Below, in pieces: positions 50,399 through 59,014 of a stretch of DNA of 64,000 nucleotides; position 1 is the stretch's first letter, and each line of letters begins with the position of its first letter. This DNA is from Methylobacterium mesophilicum (GTDB lineage Bacteria > Pseudomonadota > Alphaproteobacteria > Rhizobiales > Beijerinckiaceae), in assembly GCF_022179445.1 (NCBI RefSeq), contig NZ_BPQU01000005.1:1-64000 (forward strand), given 5' to 3'. A program made the position numbers and the translations under genes. The notes beneath the pieces are model-generated. The model did no database searches. It was not told the DNA's origin and saw only the letters and a program-made list of their open reading frames with translations.

Positions 50399-51223
50399 AT
50401 GATCGGCGCCTTCATCATCGCCTTCCGCGAAGTCATCGAGGCGGGCCTGATCATCTCGATCGTGCTGGCGGCCACGCGGGGCATCCCGGGCCGCATGCGC
50501 TGGGTCCTGCTCGGTGTCGTCGGCGGCCTCGCCGGGGCCGGCCTCGTGGCGCTGTTCGCGGAAAAGATCTCCGACGCCTTCGAGGGCAGCGGCCAGGACA
50601 TCCTGAACGCCGCGGTGCTGATCGTCGCAGTGCTGCTGCTGATCTGGCACAACACCTGGATGAGCAAGCACGGCAAGGAGCTCGCGGGCGAGTTGCGGGC
50701 GGCCGGCGCAGCGGTGCGCTCGGGCGAGCGCGAGGCGGCCGCACTGTCGATCGTCGTCGGCGCCGCGATCCTGCGCGAGGGCGCGGAGCTGGTGCTGTTC
50801 CTCTACGGCCTCGTGGCGTCGGGCACCTCGGGTGCGGACATCCAGTTCGGCGCGTTCGCGGGCATCGGCGCCGGGATCCTCCTCTCCGCGGTGACCTATC
50901 TCGGCCTCGCCGCGATCCCGAGCCGCTACGTGTTCTCGATCACCAGCGTGCTGATCATCTTCCTGGCCGCGGGCCTCGCCGCGCAGGCGGCCCAGTTCCT
51001 GGCCAATGCCGGGGTGGTGGATGTGCTCGGCCAGACCCTGTGGAACAGCTCTGGGGTGATCGCGGAGAATTCCTGGCCGGGCCGGGTGCTGCATGCGCTC
51101 GTCGGCTACACCGACCGACCCACCGCCCTGCAGGGGCTCGTCTATCTCGGCACCATCGCGGTGATGGTCGGGCTGATGCAGTGGAGTTCCGCAGACAAGC
51201 GCCGGACGGTCCGCACCGCCTGA
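50399..51223 (+). CDS. ftrC: FTR1-family high-affinity iron permease
   Basis: The 274-residue inner-membrane permease that passes oxidised iron into the cytoplasm. Seven or so transmembrane segments include two REXXE iron-binding motifs, REVIE (residues 10-14) and REGAE (about 125-129), the hallmark of the Ftr1/EfeU family. The N-terminus MIGAFIIAFREVIEAGLIIS is typical. ATG 50399 follows a GAGGAAACGCC ribosome binding region. It ends the operon, 30 bases after ftrD. A dispersed hairpin repeat follows. Confidence 0.93.
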   Translation: MIGAFIIAFREVIEAGLIISIVLAATRGIPGRMRWVLLGVVGGLAGAGLVALFAEKISDAFEGSGQDILNAAVLIVAVLLLIWHNTWMSKHGKELAGELRAAGAAVRSGEREAAALSIVVGAAILREGAELVLFLYGLVASGTSGADIQFGAFAGIGAGILLSAVTYLGLAAIPSRYVFSITSVLIIFLAAGLAAQAAQFLANAGVVDVLGQTLWNSSGVIAENSWPGRVLHALVGYTDRPTALQGLVYLGTIAVMVGLMQWSSADKRRTVRTA

Positions 51224-51234
51224 GGTCCGGGTTC

Positions 51235-51326
51235 CCAAAGGGCTCAGCCCTTTGGCGGGTCGTCAGGGCGGAGCCCTGATGATGGACCAGGGCTCCGCCC
51301 TGGACCCGCAAAAGGTCCCGACCTTT
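51235..51326 (-). repeat. Cluster of four hairpins, dispersed repeat copy 2
   Basis: Four consecutive perfect stems: CCAAAGGGC-TCA-GCCCTTTGG (51235-51255), CAGGGC-GGA-GCCCTG (51264-51278), CCAGGGC-TCC-GCCCTGG (51287-51303) and AAAGGTC-CC-GACCTTT (51311-51326). The last two, read on the minus strand, match the first 42 bases of the copy near 37.3 kb with only a few differences. It separates ftrC from the convergent sulfurtransferase gene and may terminate both. Confidence 0.75.
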
Positions 51327-51337
51327 CGAAACCGCGA

Positions 51338-52183
51338 TCAGGCGCCCGTCGCGACCGGGCGCGCCGTGTCCGCACCCCATTCGGACCAGGAGCCGTCGTA
51401 GAGGCCACGGGCGGGCTGGCCCAGGGTCTCCAGCGCCAGCGCGATGATCGCCGCGGTCACGCCGGAACCGCAGGTGGTCACGATCGGCCGGTCGGGATCG
51501 ATGCCGGCCTCCGCGAACACGTTCTCCAACTCCTCCGGGCTCTTCAGCCGGCCGTCCCGTTGAAGCGACGCGTAGTGCAGGTTGTGCGCGCCGGGCATGT
51601 GCCCGGGCCGTACGCCCGGCCGCGGCTCCGGCTCCTCGCCGCGGAAGCGGGTGGCCGAGCGGGCGTCGACCACCTGGGCCGAGCCGGTCTCCAGGGCCCG
51701 GGCGACGTCGTTGGCGTCCGCCACGGCGCCGTGGTCGAGCCGGGCGGTGAAGTGGCGCCGCTCGCGCGGGGCCGGGTCGCCGTCCTCGGTGGCGTAGCCC
51801 GCCGCGATCCAGGCGGGCAGGCCGCCATCCAGCACCAGCGCGTCGCGCACCCCGTAGGTCTTGAGCATCCACCAGACCCGCGGCGCCGAGAACAGGCCCT
51901 GGCCGTCATAGACGACGATCTGCATGCCGTCGCCGACGCCCAGCGCCCGCATCCGCGAGGCGAACACGTCGGAGCGCGGCAGCATGTGCGGCAGGCTCGA
52001 TTCGGTGTCGCTCATGGCGTCGAGGTCGAAGCGCAGAGCCCCCGGGATGTGCGCGGCCCGATACTCGGCCGCGGCGTCGCGACCGGCGGCGGGCAGGTAC
52101 CACGAGGCGTCGAGCACCACGATGTCGGGCGCCGCGAGGCGGTCGTGCAGCCATTCGGGGGTGACGAGGGGCGGGTGGGCCAT
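51338..52183 (-). CDS. sseA: 3-mercaptopyruvate/thiosulfate sulfurtransferase (SseA-like)
   Basis: It moves sulfur from mercaptopyruvate or thiosulfate to an acceptor such as cyanide or thioredoxin. The 281-residue protein has two rhodanese domains: an inactive N-terminal one (PDIVVLDASWYLP, then AAHIPGALRFDLD) and a catalytic C-terminal one with active-site loop CGSGVTA (about residues 238-244), the SseA-type signature. ATG 52183 begins MAHPPLVTPEWL. No neighbour on the same strand within 100 bases. Confidence 0.92.
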   Translation of the reverse strand: MAHPPLVTPEWLHDRLAAPDIVVLDASWYLPAAGRDAAAEYRAAHIPGALRFDLDAMSDTESSLPHMLPRSDVFASRMRALGVGDGMQIVVYDGQGLFSAPRVWWMLKTYGVRDALVLDGGLPAWIAAGYATEDGDPAPRERRHFTARLDHGAVADANDVARALETGSAQVVDARSATRFRGEEPEPRPGVRPGHMPGAHNLHYASLQRDGRLKSPEELENVFAEAGIDPDRPIVTTCGSGVTAAIIALALETLGQPARGLYDGSWSEWGADTARPVATGA

Positions 52184-52602
52184 AATCCACTATCCGGCTC
52201 TGGTTCGCGCGAGCGCCCACCAAACCACAGGCTGGACCCTGTTGCACGCCCGGTCGCCGGCCGGGGACTTCGCGGTCGGACGGTTTCGTCAGGCCCCCGG
52301 GCGGACCGGCGCGGGGCCGCAATCCCGCGTCCAGCTACGCACCCCGCACCGTGGTCCGATGCAGCGAATGCACGCTGGTCTTGTTTTCAATCGTTGTAAC
52401 CCCAGTTACGACAACACGATGACGCTCACCGCGCCAGCCGTCGAGGCCGGCTCGGGCGGGTCGCCCCCGATGCCGTTCCGCGAGACGCCAGTCCCGGACA
52501 CGCGAGACGGGGCCGCCGCCTGAAGGCAGGGCGTTCAACCCTCCCTCACTGCCGAGGCGTACGCGCCGACCGTGCAGCCTGCTTATTGAGCCGATCACCG
52601 CC
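52184..52602. other. 419-base intergenic region with a likely operator, no secure gene
   Basis: The region between sseA and the GcrA-like gene is divergent. It contains an imperfect inverted repeat GTTGTAAC...GTTACGACAAC (52393-52415) in a less GC-rich stretch that begins CTTGTTTTCAATCG, which looks like a regulated promoter for the following gene. A 34-codon frame beginning at ATG 52419 has no ribosome binding site and no recognisable features. Confidence 0.45.
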
Positions 52603-52836
52603 ATGAATCAACTCGTCCGCATGTCTCAGATCGGTGATGCCGAGGGCGTCCAGGAGCCGTCGGCGGACCTGCGCGTGCCCTTCGCGCAATCCGGTGCCTT
52701 CGTGTGCAAGTACATCATCGGCGAGCCGAACGACCGCGCCGTCTGCTGCGGCGCGCCGGTCTCCGACGGCAAGAGCTGGTGCGCGTTCCACCGGCGCATC
52801 GTGTTCGAGCCGACCCGTCCCGGCCGTATCCGCTGA
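52603..52836 (+). CDS. GcrA-like zinc-finger protein lacking the DNA-binding part
   Basis: A 77-residue protein. The last 45 residues, CKYIIGEPNDRAVCCGAPVS followed by DGKSWCAFHRRIVFEP, match the conserved C-terminal end of alphaproteobacterial GcrA-type regulators, where Cys and His residues (C-x(n)-CCG...WC.FH) could bind a zinc ion. The N-terminal helix-turn-helix that lets GcrA bind DNA and sigma-70 is missing, replaced by about 30 residues of unrelated sequence. Several such GcrA-domain fragments occur per genome in this group (recollection). ATG 52603 is clear. Role unknown. Confidence 0.7.
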   Translation: MNQLVRMSQIGDAEGVQEPSADLRVPFAQSGAFVCKYIIGEPNDRAVCCGAPVSDGKSWCAFHRRIVFEPTRPGRIR

Positions 52837-52855
52837 GTGCCCGACCCCTCGGCCG

Positions 52856-53836
52856 TCACTGCGTCCGCATGACCTGGATGACGGCGGGCGTGATGATGAC
52901 GACGAACAGCACCGGCAGGAAGAACAGGATCATCGGCACGGTCAGCTTGGGTGGCAGGCTGGCCGCCTTCTTCTCCGCGTCGTTCATGCGCTGGTCGCGG
53001 CTCTCCTGGCTCAGCACCCGGAGCGCCTGGCCGATCGGCGTGCCGTAGCGCTCGGCCTGGATCAGCGCGGTCGCGACCGACTTGACCGGTTCCAGCCCGG
53101 TGCGCAGCGACAGGTTCTCGTAGGCCTGCCGCCGGTCCGGCAGGAACGACATCTCGGCCGTCATCAGGGCCAGTTCCTCGGCCAGCACCACCGAGGACGT
53201 GGCGATCTCGGTGCTGACCTTCCGGAATGCGTTCTCGACCGCCATTCCGGACTCGACGCAGATCAGCGTCAGGTCGAGGGCATCCGGCCAGGCCCGCTTG
53301 ATCTCGGCCTGCCGCTTCTTGGCGGTGTTGACCAGGAACAGCTCCGGCGCCTTGATGCCGATATAGGCCGCGCCGATCACCATCCCGATCCGCATCAGGT
53401 AGGTGGCGTCGATGGCCTCGAGCACGAACAGGTAGAACACGGCCGCGATCACCGAGGCCACCGGGACGATCAGGCGGAAGAACAGGAACGTCGTCTCGGC
53501 GCCCTGGCCGCGATAACCCGCCATCATCAGCTTGCGCTTGGCCGTATCGGTGCCGAGCCAGCGGTGCAGCTGGTACCGGTCGACGATGGACTTCATGTAG
53601 GCTTTGGGCGCCACGCGCAGGGTCGCCCGGTCGTTCGGCCGGGCCCGGTCCGCCTGGCGCTCCCGCCGCCGGATGAGTTCGCGCTCGTCGCTGACGATCT
53701 TCATCCGCTTGGCGAGCTTGTCCGACTCGAAGAAGGGCTGCACCACCGCGAAGGCGGTCGCGCCCGCCGCGACGGCGGTCAGCAGCGTGCCCATGAAGCG
53801 GGGATCGAACAGCTTCTCCGCGATGGCGTCGATCAT
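52856..53836 (-). CDS. tadC: Tad/Flp pilus assembly protein TadC
   Basis: An inner-membrane platform protein of the Tad pilus/secretion system, partner of TadB. The 326-residue protein carries a T2SSF domain: the AWPDALDLTLICVESGMAVENAF segment (about residues 184-206) and the second half with ALIQAERYGTPIGQALRVL. Hydrophobic helices flank it at residues 18-35, 122-140, 150-165 and 300-320. It is last in the cpa/tad cluster on the minus strand. A 173-base gap to tadB has no gene. Confidence 0.92.
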   Translation of the reverse strand: MIDAIAEKLFDPRFMGTLLTAVAAGATAFAVVQPFFESDKLAKRMKIVSDERELIRRRERQADRARPNDRATLRVAPKAYMKSIVDRYQLHRWLGTDTAKRKLMMAGYRGQGAETTFLFFRLIVPVASVIAAVFYLFVLEAIDATYLMRIGMVIGAAYIGIKAPELFLVNTAKKRQAEIKRAWPDALDLTLICVESGMAVENAFRKVSTEIATSSVVLAEELALMTAEMSFLPDRRQAYENLSLRTGLEPVKSVATALIQAERYGTPIGQALRVLSQESRDQRMNDAEKKAASLPPKLTVPMILFFLPVLFVVIITPAVIQVMRTQ

Positions 53837-54009
53837 GGGACGGGATCCGTTTGTTTGGGATTTTGCCGCGCCGCATCCCGAAGGTCGGCGACCACCTTTC
53901 GAGGCGATGCTGCGAGCGGACTTGCGTCGGAAGGCCGGCGCTTCGCCCGCTCAGGGCTTTGAGGAATCGCAGGTTTCACAAAACCGCAGGGCATCTCTGC
54001 AAACCCCCC

Positions 54010-54987
54010 TCAGAAGTCGAAGGCGATCATCTTCTTGATCGTGAAGACGCCGATCGACATCCAGATCGCCGCCCCCACCAGCGCGATCGTGCCGACATCC
54101 GTCGTCCAGAGCAGCGAGATGTAGTCCGGGCTCGTCAGCGTGGTGATGCCCGCCACGGCGAAGGGCAGGCACGCGATGATCGAGGCCGAGGCCTTGGCCT
54201 CCATGCTCATCGCCTGGACCTTGCCGCGCATCTTGGCCCGGTCGCGCAGCACCACCGAGAGGTTGTTCAGCGCCTCCGACAGGTTGCCGCCCGATTGCTG
54301 CTGGATGTTGATCACGATCGCGAAGAAGTTGACCTCGGCGGTCGGCACCCGCTCGAACAGGCGCGAGACCGCCTCGCCCAGCGAGAGCCCCATCGCCTGG
54401 GTCTCGATCACCGTCCGGAACTCGCTGCGCACCGGCTCCTCGGCCTCGCGCGAGACCATGCGGAAGCAGTCGCCCACCGGGATGCCGGTGCGGATGCCGC
54501 GCACCACCACGTCCACAGCGTTGGGCAGCTCCTTGTTGAACTTCGCGATGCGCCGGAGCCGCAGGTGGCGCAGCAGCCAGGCGGGCACGCCGAAGCCCCC
54601 CGCGAAGGCGGCGCCGGCCGCCGCCACCGGGCTGTCGGTGACGATGAACAGCAGCAGGCCGAGGATCGCGGCGCTGGCCCCCGAGACTGTGTAGAAGGTC
54701 CGCTTGGTCCAGCTCAGGCCGGCGCGGGCGAGCTTCAGCTCCAGCGTCGCCTTGTTGGCGTTCTTGGCCTTCGCCTCGATCTCGCTCAGCGTCTTGGCGA
54801 CCTGCTCCCGCCGGTTGACCGCGACCCCGCGCACCGCCGCACCGGAGGCCGTGACGCCGATCGACTTCAGGCGCTTGCTCGCCCGCCGCTGGCCGCCGAG
54901 CAGCGGGAGCACCGCGACGTAGGCCACGGCGGCCACGGCGATGCCGATCAGGCCGGCGGCGAGCGGGAGTTGGGACGAATCCGCCAT
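54010..54987 (-). CDS. tadB: Tad/Flp pilus assembly protein TadB
   Basis: An inner-membrane platform protein that works with TadC and the ATPase CpaF to polymerise Flp pilin. The 325-residue protein has a T2SSF domain, LPNAVDVVVRGIRTGIPVGDCFRMVSREA (about residues 157-185) with a matching EVNFFAIVINIQQQSGGNLSEALNNLS stretch. Two hydrophobic helices lie near the N-terminus and two near the C-terminus. ATG 54987 begins three bases after the cpaF stop; a GTG two codons earlier would overlap it, so translational coupling is likely. Confidence 0.92.
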   Translation of the reverse strand: MADSSQLPLAAGLIGIAVAAVAYVAVLPLLGGQRRASKRLKSIGVTASGAAVRGVAVNRREQVAKTLSEIEAKAKNANKATLELKLARAGLSWTKRTFYTVSGASAAILGLLLFIVTDSPVAAAGAAFAGGFGVPAWLLRHLRLRRIAKFNKELPNAVDVVVRGIRTGIPVGDCFRMVSREAEEPVRSEFRTVIETQAMGLSLGEAVSRLFERVPTAEVNFFAIVINIQQQSGGNLSEALNNLSVVLRDRAKMRGKVQAMSMEAKASASIIACLPFAVAGITTLTSPDYISLLWTTDVGTIALVGAAIWMSIGVFTIKKMIAFDF

Positions 54988-54989
54988 GG

Positions 54990-56435
54990 TCACGCCCCGT
55001 CGACGATCTCGGCGGCGTCGAGCGCCTCGCCGAGCCGGCGGTCGAGCCCGTAGTAGCGGGCGCGCTCCCAGAATTTCGGCCGGCCGACGCCGGTGGAGCG
55101 ATGGCGCCCGATCAGCTTGCCGTTCGGGTCCTCGCCGACGATGTCGTAGAGGAAGATGTCCTGCGTGGTGATGACGTCGCCCTCCATCCCCAGCACCTCG
55201 GTGATGTGGGTGATGCGGCGGGAGCCGTCGCGCAGGCGCATGGCCTGGATCACCACGTCGATCGAGCCGCAGATCATCTCGCGCAGGGTCTTCGACGGCA
55301 GCGTGAACCCGCCCATCGAGATCATCGACTCGATGCGCGACAGGCACTCGCGCGGGCTGTTGGCGTGGAGCGTCCCCATCGAGCCGTCGTGGCCGGTGTT
55401 CATCGCCTGCAGCAGGTCGAACGCCTCCGGGCCGCGGACCTCGCCGACGATGATCCGCTCGGGCCGCATGCGCAGGCAGTTCTTGACGAGGTCGCGCATG
55501 GTGACCTGCCCCTGGCCCTCCATGTTGGGCGGGCGCGTCTCCAGGCGGACGACGTGGGGCTGCTGGAGCTGCAATTCGGCCGCGTCCTCGCAGGTGATGA
55601 CCCGCTCGTCGTGCTCGATGAAGGCCGTGAGGCAGTTCAGCAGGGTGGTCTTGCCCGAGCCGGTGCCGCCCGAGATGACCACGTTGCAGCGCGACTGTCC
55701 GATGATCTTCAGGACCTCGGCGCCCTCCGGGGAGATCGCCCCGAAGCGCACGAGCTGTTCGAGGGTCAGCTTGTCCTTCTTGAACTTGCGGATCGTGAGC
55801 GCCGGTCCGTCGATGGACAGCGGCGGTGCGATGACGTTGACGCGGGAGCCGTCCGGCAGGCGCGCGTCGCAGATCGGCGAGGCGTCGTCGACCCGGCGGC
55901 CGACCTGGCTGACGATCCGCTGGCAGATGTTCATCAGCTGCTGGTTGTCGCGGAAGCGGACATTGGTCAGCTGGATCTTGCCGTCGACCTCGATGAAGGT
56001 CCGGTTGGCGCCGTTGACCATGATGTCGGCGATGTCGTCGCGGGCGAGCAGTGGCTCCAGCGGACCGTAGCCGAGCACGTCGTTGCAGATGTCGTCGAGC
56101 AGTTCTTCCTGCTCGGCGATCGACAGGACGATGTTCTTGAGCCCGATGATCTCCGTGACGATGTCGCGGATCTCCTCCCGGGCGGTCTCGGCGTCGAGGC
56201 GGGAGAGCTGCGTGAGGTCGATCGCCTCGATCAGGGCGCCGAAGATCAGGCTCTTGGTCCGGTAATAGTCCTCGGAGCGCGGGTTCTCGACCACCACGGG
56301 GGCGGCGGGCTTGGGCGGCGGCTTGGGCGCCGGGGCGGAATCGCGCAGCACCGGCGCCGTCGGAACGGCGGCCCGCGCCTGCGGGACCGGTGCGGGTGCC
56401 GTCGGGGCGGCCCCGGTTTGTCGCCTACCGAACAT
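54990..56435 (-). CDS. cpaF: Tad secretion ATPase CpaF/TadA
   Basis: The hexameric cytoplasmic ATPase that drives Flp pilus assembly and retraction. The 481-residue protein begins with a Pro/Ala-rich segment of about 50 residues, then the CpaF N-terminal domain and a secretion ATPase core: Walker A GGTGSGKTTLLNCL (about residues 257-270), the RPERIIVGEVRGPEAFDLLQAMNTGHDG block with Walker B and the His box, and SMGTLHANS. All catalytic features are intact. It is 54 bases downstream of cpaE and directly upstream of tadB. Confidence 0.95.
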   Translation of the reverse strand: MFGRRQTGAAPTAPAPVPQARAAVPTAPVLRDSAPAPKPPPKPAAPVVVENPRSEDYYRTKSLIFGALIEAIDLTQLSRLDAETAREEIRDIVTEIIGLKNIVLSIAEQEELLDDICNDVLGYGPLEPLLARDDIADIMVNGANRTFIEVDGKIQLTNVRFRDNQQLMNICQRIVSQVGRRVDDASPICDARLPDGSRVNVIAPPLSIDGPALTIRKFKKDKLTLEQLVRFGAISPEGAEVLKIIGQSRCNVVISGGTGSGKTTLLNCLTAFIEHDERVITCEDAAELQLQQPHVVRLETRPPNMEGQGQVTMRDLVKNCLRMRPERIIVGEVRGPEAFDLLQAMNTGHDGSMGTLHANSPRECLSRIESMISMGGFTLPSKTLREMICGSIDVVIQAMRLRDGSRRITHITEVLGMEGDVITTQDIFLYDIVGEDPNGKLIGRHRSTGVGRPKFWERARYYGLDRRLGEALDAAEIVDGA

Positions 56436-56489
56436 GGGTCAGATCCAAGGCGCCCGCGTGTGGCATCGTCCCGGCGACGGGCGCGCCCA

Positions 56490-57734
56490 TCACGAGGCCT
56501 TGCGGCCGGCGAGCTTGGCCAGCAGCGGCTCCAGCAGGCTCGTCTTGCTGCGCCGGGTCTCGGGTCGCCCGAGGGTGACCGCCGCCAGGTCGTTGAACAG
56601 CTCCGCCACCTTCGAGCCGGCCTGGATCTCGGCGATCATCTGGCCGTTGTTGGCGGCGGTGCCGAACAGGGTCGGCTCGAACGGGATCGTGGCCGCGATC
56701 GGCGCGTCCAGGGCCTTGGCGAACTCGGCCGCGCCGATCTCCGGCCGCTTGGCCATGCCGACGCCGTTGAGCAGGATCCGGGGCGGCTGGTCGTTCGGGC
56801 GGCCGTGCTTGAGCGCCCCGAGCAGGTTCTTGGCGTTGCGCAGGCAGGCGAGGTCGGGCCCGGCGACGATCAGGATCTCGTCGGCCGCGGTGAGCACGCG
56901 CTTCGACCACGCGTTCCACTGGTGCGGGATGTCGAGGACCACGCAGGGCACGCTGGCGCGCAGGTACTCGATCAGGGAATCGAAGGCCGGCTCGGACAGG
57001 TCGATGGTCCGGTCGAGGCTCGCCGGCGCCGAGAGCAGGCTCAGGTTGTCGCTGCACTTCGACAGCAGCCGCTCGACCAGGGCCGAATCCAGGCGCTCGG
57101 GGGCGAACACCGCCTCGGCGATGCCCTGCGGCGGGTCCTGGTTGAAGTTGAGCGAGGCGGTGCCGAAGGCGATGTCGAGGTCGGCGATCACCGTCTGGAC
57201 GCCCTGGTTGCGGGCCACCGACCAGGCGAAGTTGTGCGCCACCGTGGAGGCGCCGATGCCGCCCTTGACGCCGTAGACCGCCACCGTGCGGCCCACCGGC
57301 TTGACGCCCGGCGCCGTGAACAGGTCGGAGATCGCCGCGATCAGGGTCAGCGGGTCCACCGGCGCCATCAGGTAGTCGGAGACGCCGCGCTGGATCAGTT
57401 GCCGGTACAGGGTCACGTCGTTGACGTGGCCGATCACCAGGACGCGGGTGCCCTCGTCGCAGACCTCGGCCAGGGCATCCAGGCACTCGACCGGCTTCGA
57501 GCGCACGCCCTGCGTCTCGATGACGACGACGTTGGGGGTCGGCGCGTGCCGGTAGGCCTCGATCGCGGCGGCACCGCCGCCCATCCGGACCTTGACCTGG
57601 GCCTTCTGCATGCGCCGGTCGAGGGCCGCGCCCTCGATCATCGCGGCGGTCTCGCCGGTCTCGCAGAAGGCCTGGATCGTGATCCGGGGCACCGGGGCGA
57701 TCGTACGCTCGGATGTCTCGGACGGGTCCGCCAT
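56490..57734 (-). CDS. cpaE: Pilus assembly protein CpaE (MinD-like ATPase with receiver-like domain)
   Basis: CpaE localises the Tad pilus machinery, often to a cell pole. The 414-residue protein has an N-terminal receiver-like domain (residues about 35-135; VVVIETQGVRSKPVECLDAL, with LIQRGVSDYLMAPVDP) lacking a clear phosphoacceptor cluster, and a C-terminal MinD/ParA-type domain with the deviant Walker A VKGGIGASTVAHNFAW and IADLDIAFGTASLNF. ATG 57734 begins MADPSETSERT. It lies 65 bases after cpaD. Confidence 0.92.
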   Translation of the reverse strand: MADPSETSERTIAPVPRITIQAFCETGETAAMIEGAALDRRMQKAQVKVRMGGGAAAIEAYRHAPTPNVVVIETQGVRSKPVECLDALAEVCDEGTRVLVIGHVNDVTLYRQLIQRGVSDYLMAPVDPLTLIAAISDLFTAPGVKPVGRTVAVYGVKGGIGASTVAHNFAWSVARNQGVQTVIADLDIAFGTASLNFNQDPPQGIAEAVFAPERLDSALVERLLSKCSDNLSLLSAPASLDRTIDLSEPAFDSLIEYLRASVPCVVLDIPHQWNAWSKRVLTAADEILIVAGPDLACLRNAKNLLGALKHGRPNDQPPRILLNGVGMAKRPEIGAAEFAKALDAPIAATIPFEPTLFGTAANNGQMIAEIQAGSKVAELFNDLAAVTLGRPETRRSKTSLLEPLLAKLAGRKAS

Positions 57735-57799
57735 GACGGCACTTTCGGGTTCGTGGTCGAGTCGCGGCGTCGGGGACCAGGGGGCGCGCACCGTGCGTC

Positions 57800-58582
57800 C
57801 TAGTTGGTGACTTGGGACTTGACGGCGTTCGTCCCATCTTGCCGCCATGTGGTTGACGGATCCTTGCCTTCCCGCAACTGGCCGATGTCCCGGACGCGCT
57901 TGACCGTGTCGATCCGGCCCTCCGGCCGGCCGCGCACCAGGTCGACGGGATCGGCCACCTGGGCGGCGAGGGTGGCCTGGGTGGCGCAGCCGAGGTTCCA
58001 GCTCGGGCGGTTGCCGTAATCGGACGCGAAGTTCGAGGTGCCGAGATCCTGGGGCCACAATCCGCACTGGTCGGCGACCTTGGCCTGCATGCGCTGGAAG
58101 CTCAGCCGGATCGGGGCGGCCAGGCCCGGCGCCGCGACCGGATAGGGCGACTGGAAGATCTCGCGCGCGCCGACGCCGTCCTCGGTGCCGCGCCGGAGCA
58201 GGGTCGAGGCCGTGCGCGCGACGGAATCGGCCTGGGCCGGCGGCAGGCCCTGGGGCACCTCCATCAGGATCCCGCCACGGCCGTAGCGGCGGTATTCCAG
58301 CATGAACGCGTCGATGTCGCCGGCCTGGCGCGGGTCGAGATGGCCGGGCCCGGTGGCGAACACGTCGAGGCTGCGGGTGCCGTCGGCCAGGACGATCGGA
58401 TGGCGCGCCCGGTAATCCGACAGGTCGATCCCCCCGGTGGTGGCCGGCTCGCCCTTGCAGGCGGCGGCCAGCAGGCCGAGCGCGCAGGCGGCCAGGAGGC
58501 TGGACGAGCGGCCCAGCCGACCGGATCCGCACCGCGACGTCCGCGGCACCGGTGCCCGCTTCTGAATGGCCGAAGGATTCAC
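57800..58582 (-). CDS. cpaD: CpaD-type pilus assembly lipoprotein
   Basis: A periplasmic/outer-membrane lipoprotein accessory to the CpaC secretin. The 260-residue reading from GTG 58582 has a signal with lipobox LLAAAC (Cys near residue 42). The body has CpaD features: DYRARHPIVLADG, DIDAFMLEYRRYG, and a conserved C-terminal block DYGNRPSWNLGCATQATLAAQVADP. The start is uncertain: GTG 58624 is also in frame, and neither has a good ribosome binding site. A repeat element lies just upstream and cuts it off from cpaC. Confidence 0.85.
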   Translation of the reverse strand: MNPSAIQKRAPVPRTSRCGSGRLGRSSSLLAACALGLLAAACKGEPATTGGIDLSDYRARHPIVLADGTRSLDVFATGPGHLDPRQAGDIDAFMLEYRRYGRGGILMEVPQGLPPAQADSVARTASTLLRRGTEDGVGAREIFQSPYPVAAPGLAAPIRLSFQRMQAKVADQCGLWPQDLGTSNFASDYGNRPSWNLGCATQATLAAQVADPVDLVRGRPEGRIDTVKRVRDIGQLREGKDPSTTWRQDGTNAVKSQVTN

Positions 58583-58643
58583 GCGCTGGGTGACGGGCTG
58601 CTCGCGTTCGGTCAGAAGGTTCACGCCGAAAATGACGAGCGCC

Positions 58644-58829
58644 CTCCCTCCCCCCTCTGCGGGGGAGGGTAGGCCCTGCGTCAGCAGGGGTCGGGCCGGG
58701 ACGAAGTCCCGCAAGAGGGGAGCGCCGTTTCCGGAGAGGTCGCGTCGCGCGCCACATCCTCCAGCGTCGCGCTGCCCCTCTCCCGACCCCCTTCGGGGGC
58801 CACCCTCCCCCGCAGAGGGGGGAGGGAGA
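58644..58829. repeat. 186-bp element with perfect 27-bp terminal inverted repeats
   Basis: Bases 58644-58670 and 58803-58829 are perfect reverse complements over 27 bases (CTCCCTCCCCCCTCTGCGGG... and its complement). The interior is GC-rich, non-coding and holds shorter inverted repeats. It lies between cpaC and cpaD. Part of one arm resembles the hairpin at 63072-63100, so the element belongs to a dispersed family. It looks like a small non-autonomous mobile or palindromic element, but no target-site duplication was established. Confidence 0.7.
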
Positions 58830-59014
58830 TGCGCGTGTCCCCGGCCGGTGCCCTCGTCCGGCAGCGAAGTGTCAACATCGCCACCCGCTCGGCAGAGGCG
58901 AGGCGGCGCGTCGCACACGGGTCGGCCTATGGACATCGCAAGGCTCCGCAAGATTGGGGCAGCGCGGCGGGGCGAGGGACGCACGGTCATGGATCCGGTC
59001 CTGGAAGCGGGGCG

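Noticed and set aside
52419..52523. 34-codon frame ahead of the GcrA-like gene
   Set aside because: No ribosome binding site and composition rich in Pro/Gly/Ala, as expected of chance frames here; too short to support.
53837..54009. Possible small gene between tadC and tadB
   Set aside because: Frames here are short extensions of shadows of the neighbouring genes; no start signal or protein feature is seen.
58644..58829. Insertion sequence between cpaC and cpaD
   Set aside because: At 186 bp it has inverted ends but no transposase; it can only be a non-autonomous or palindromic element.
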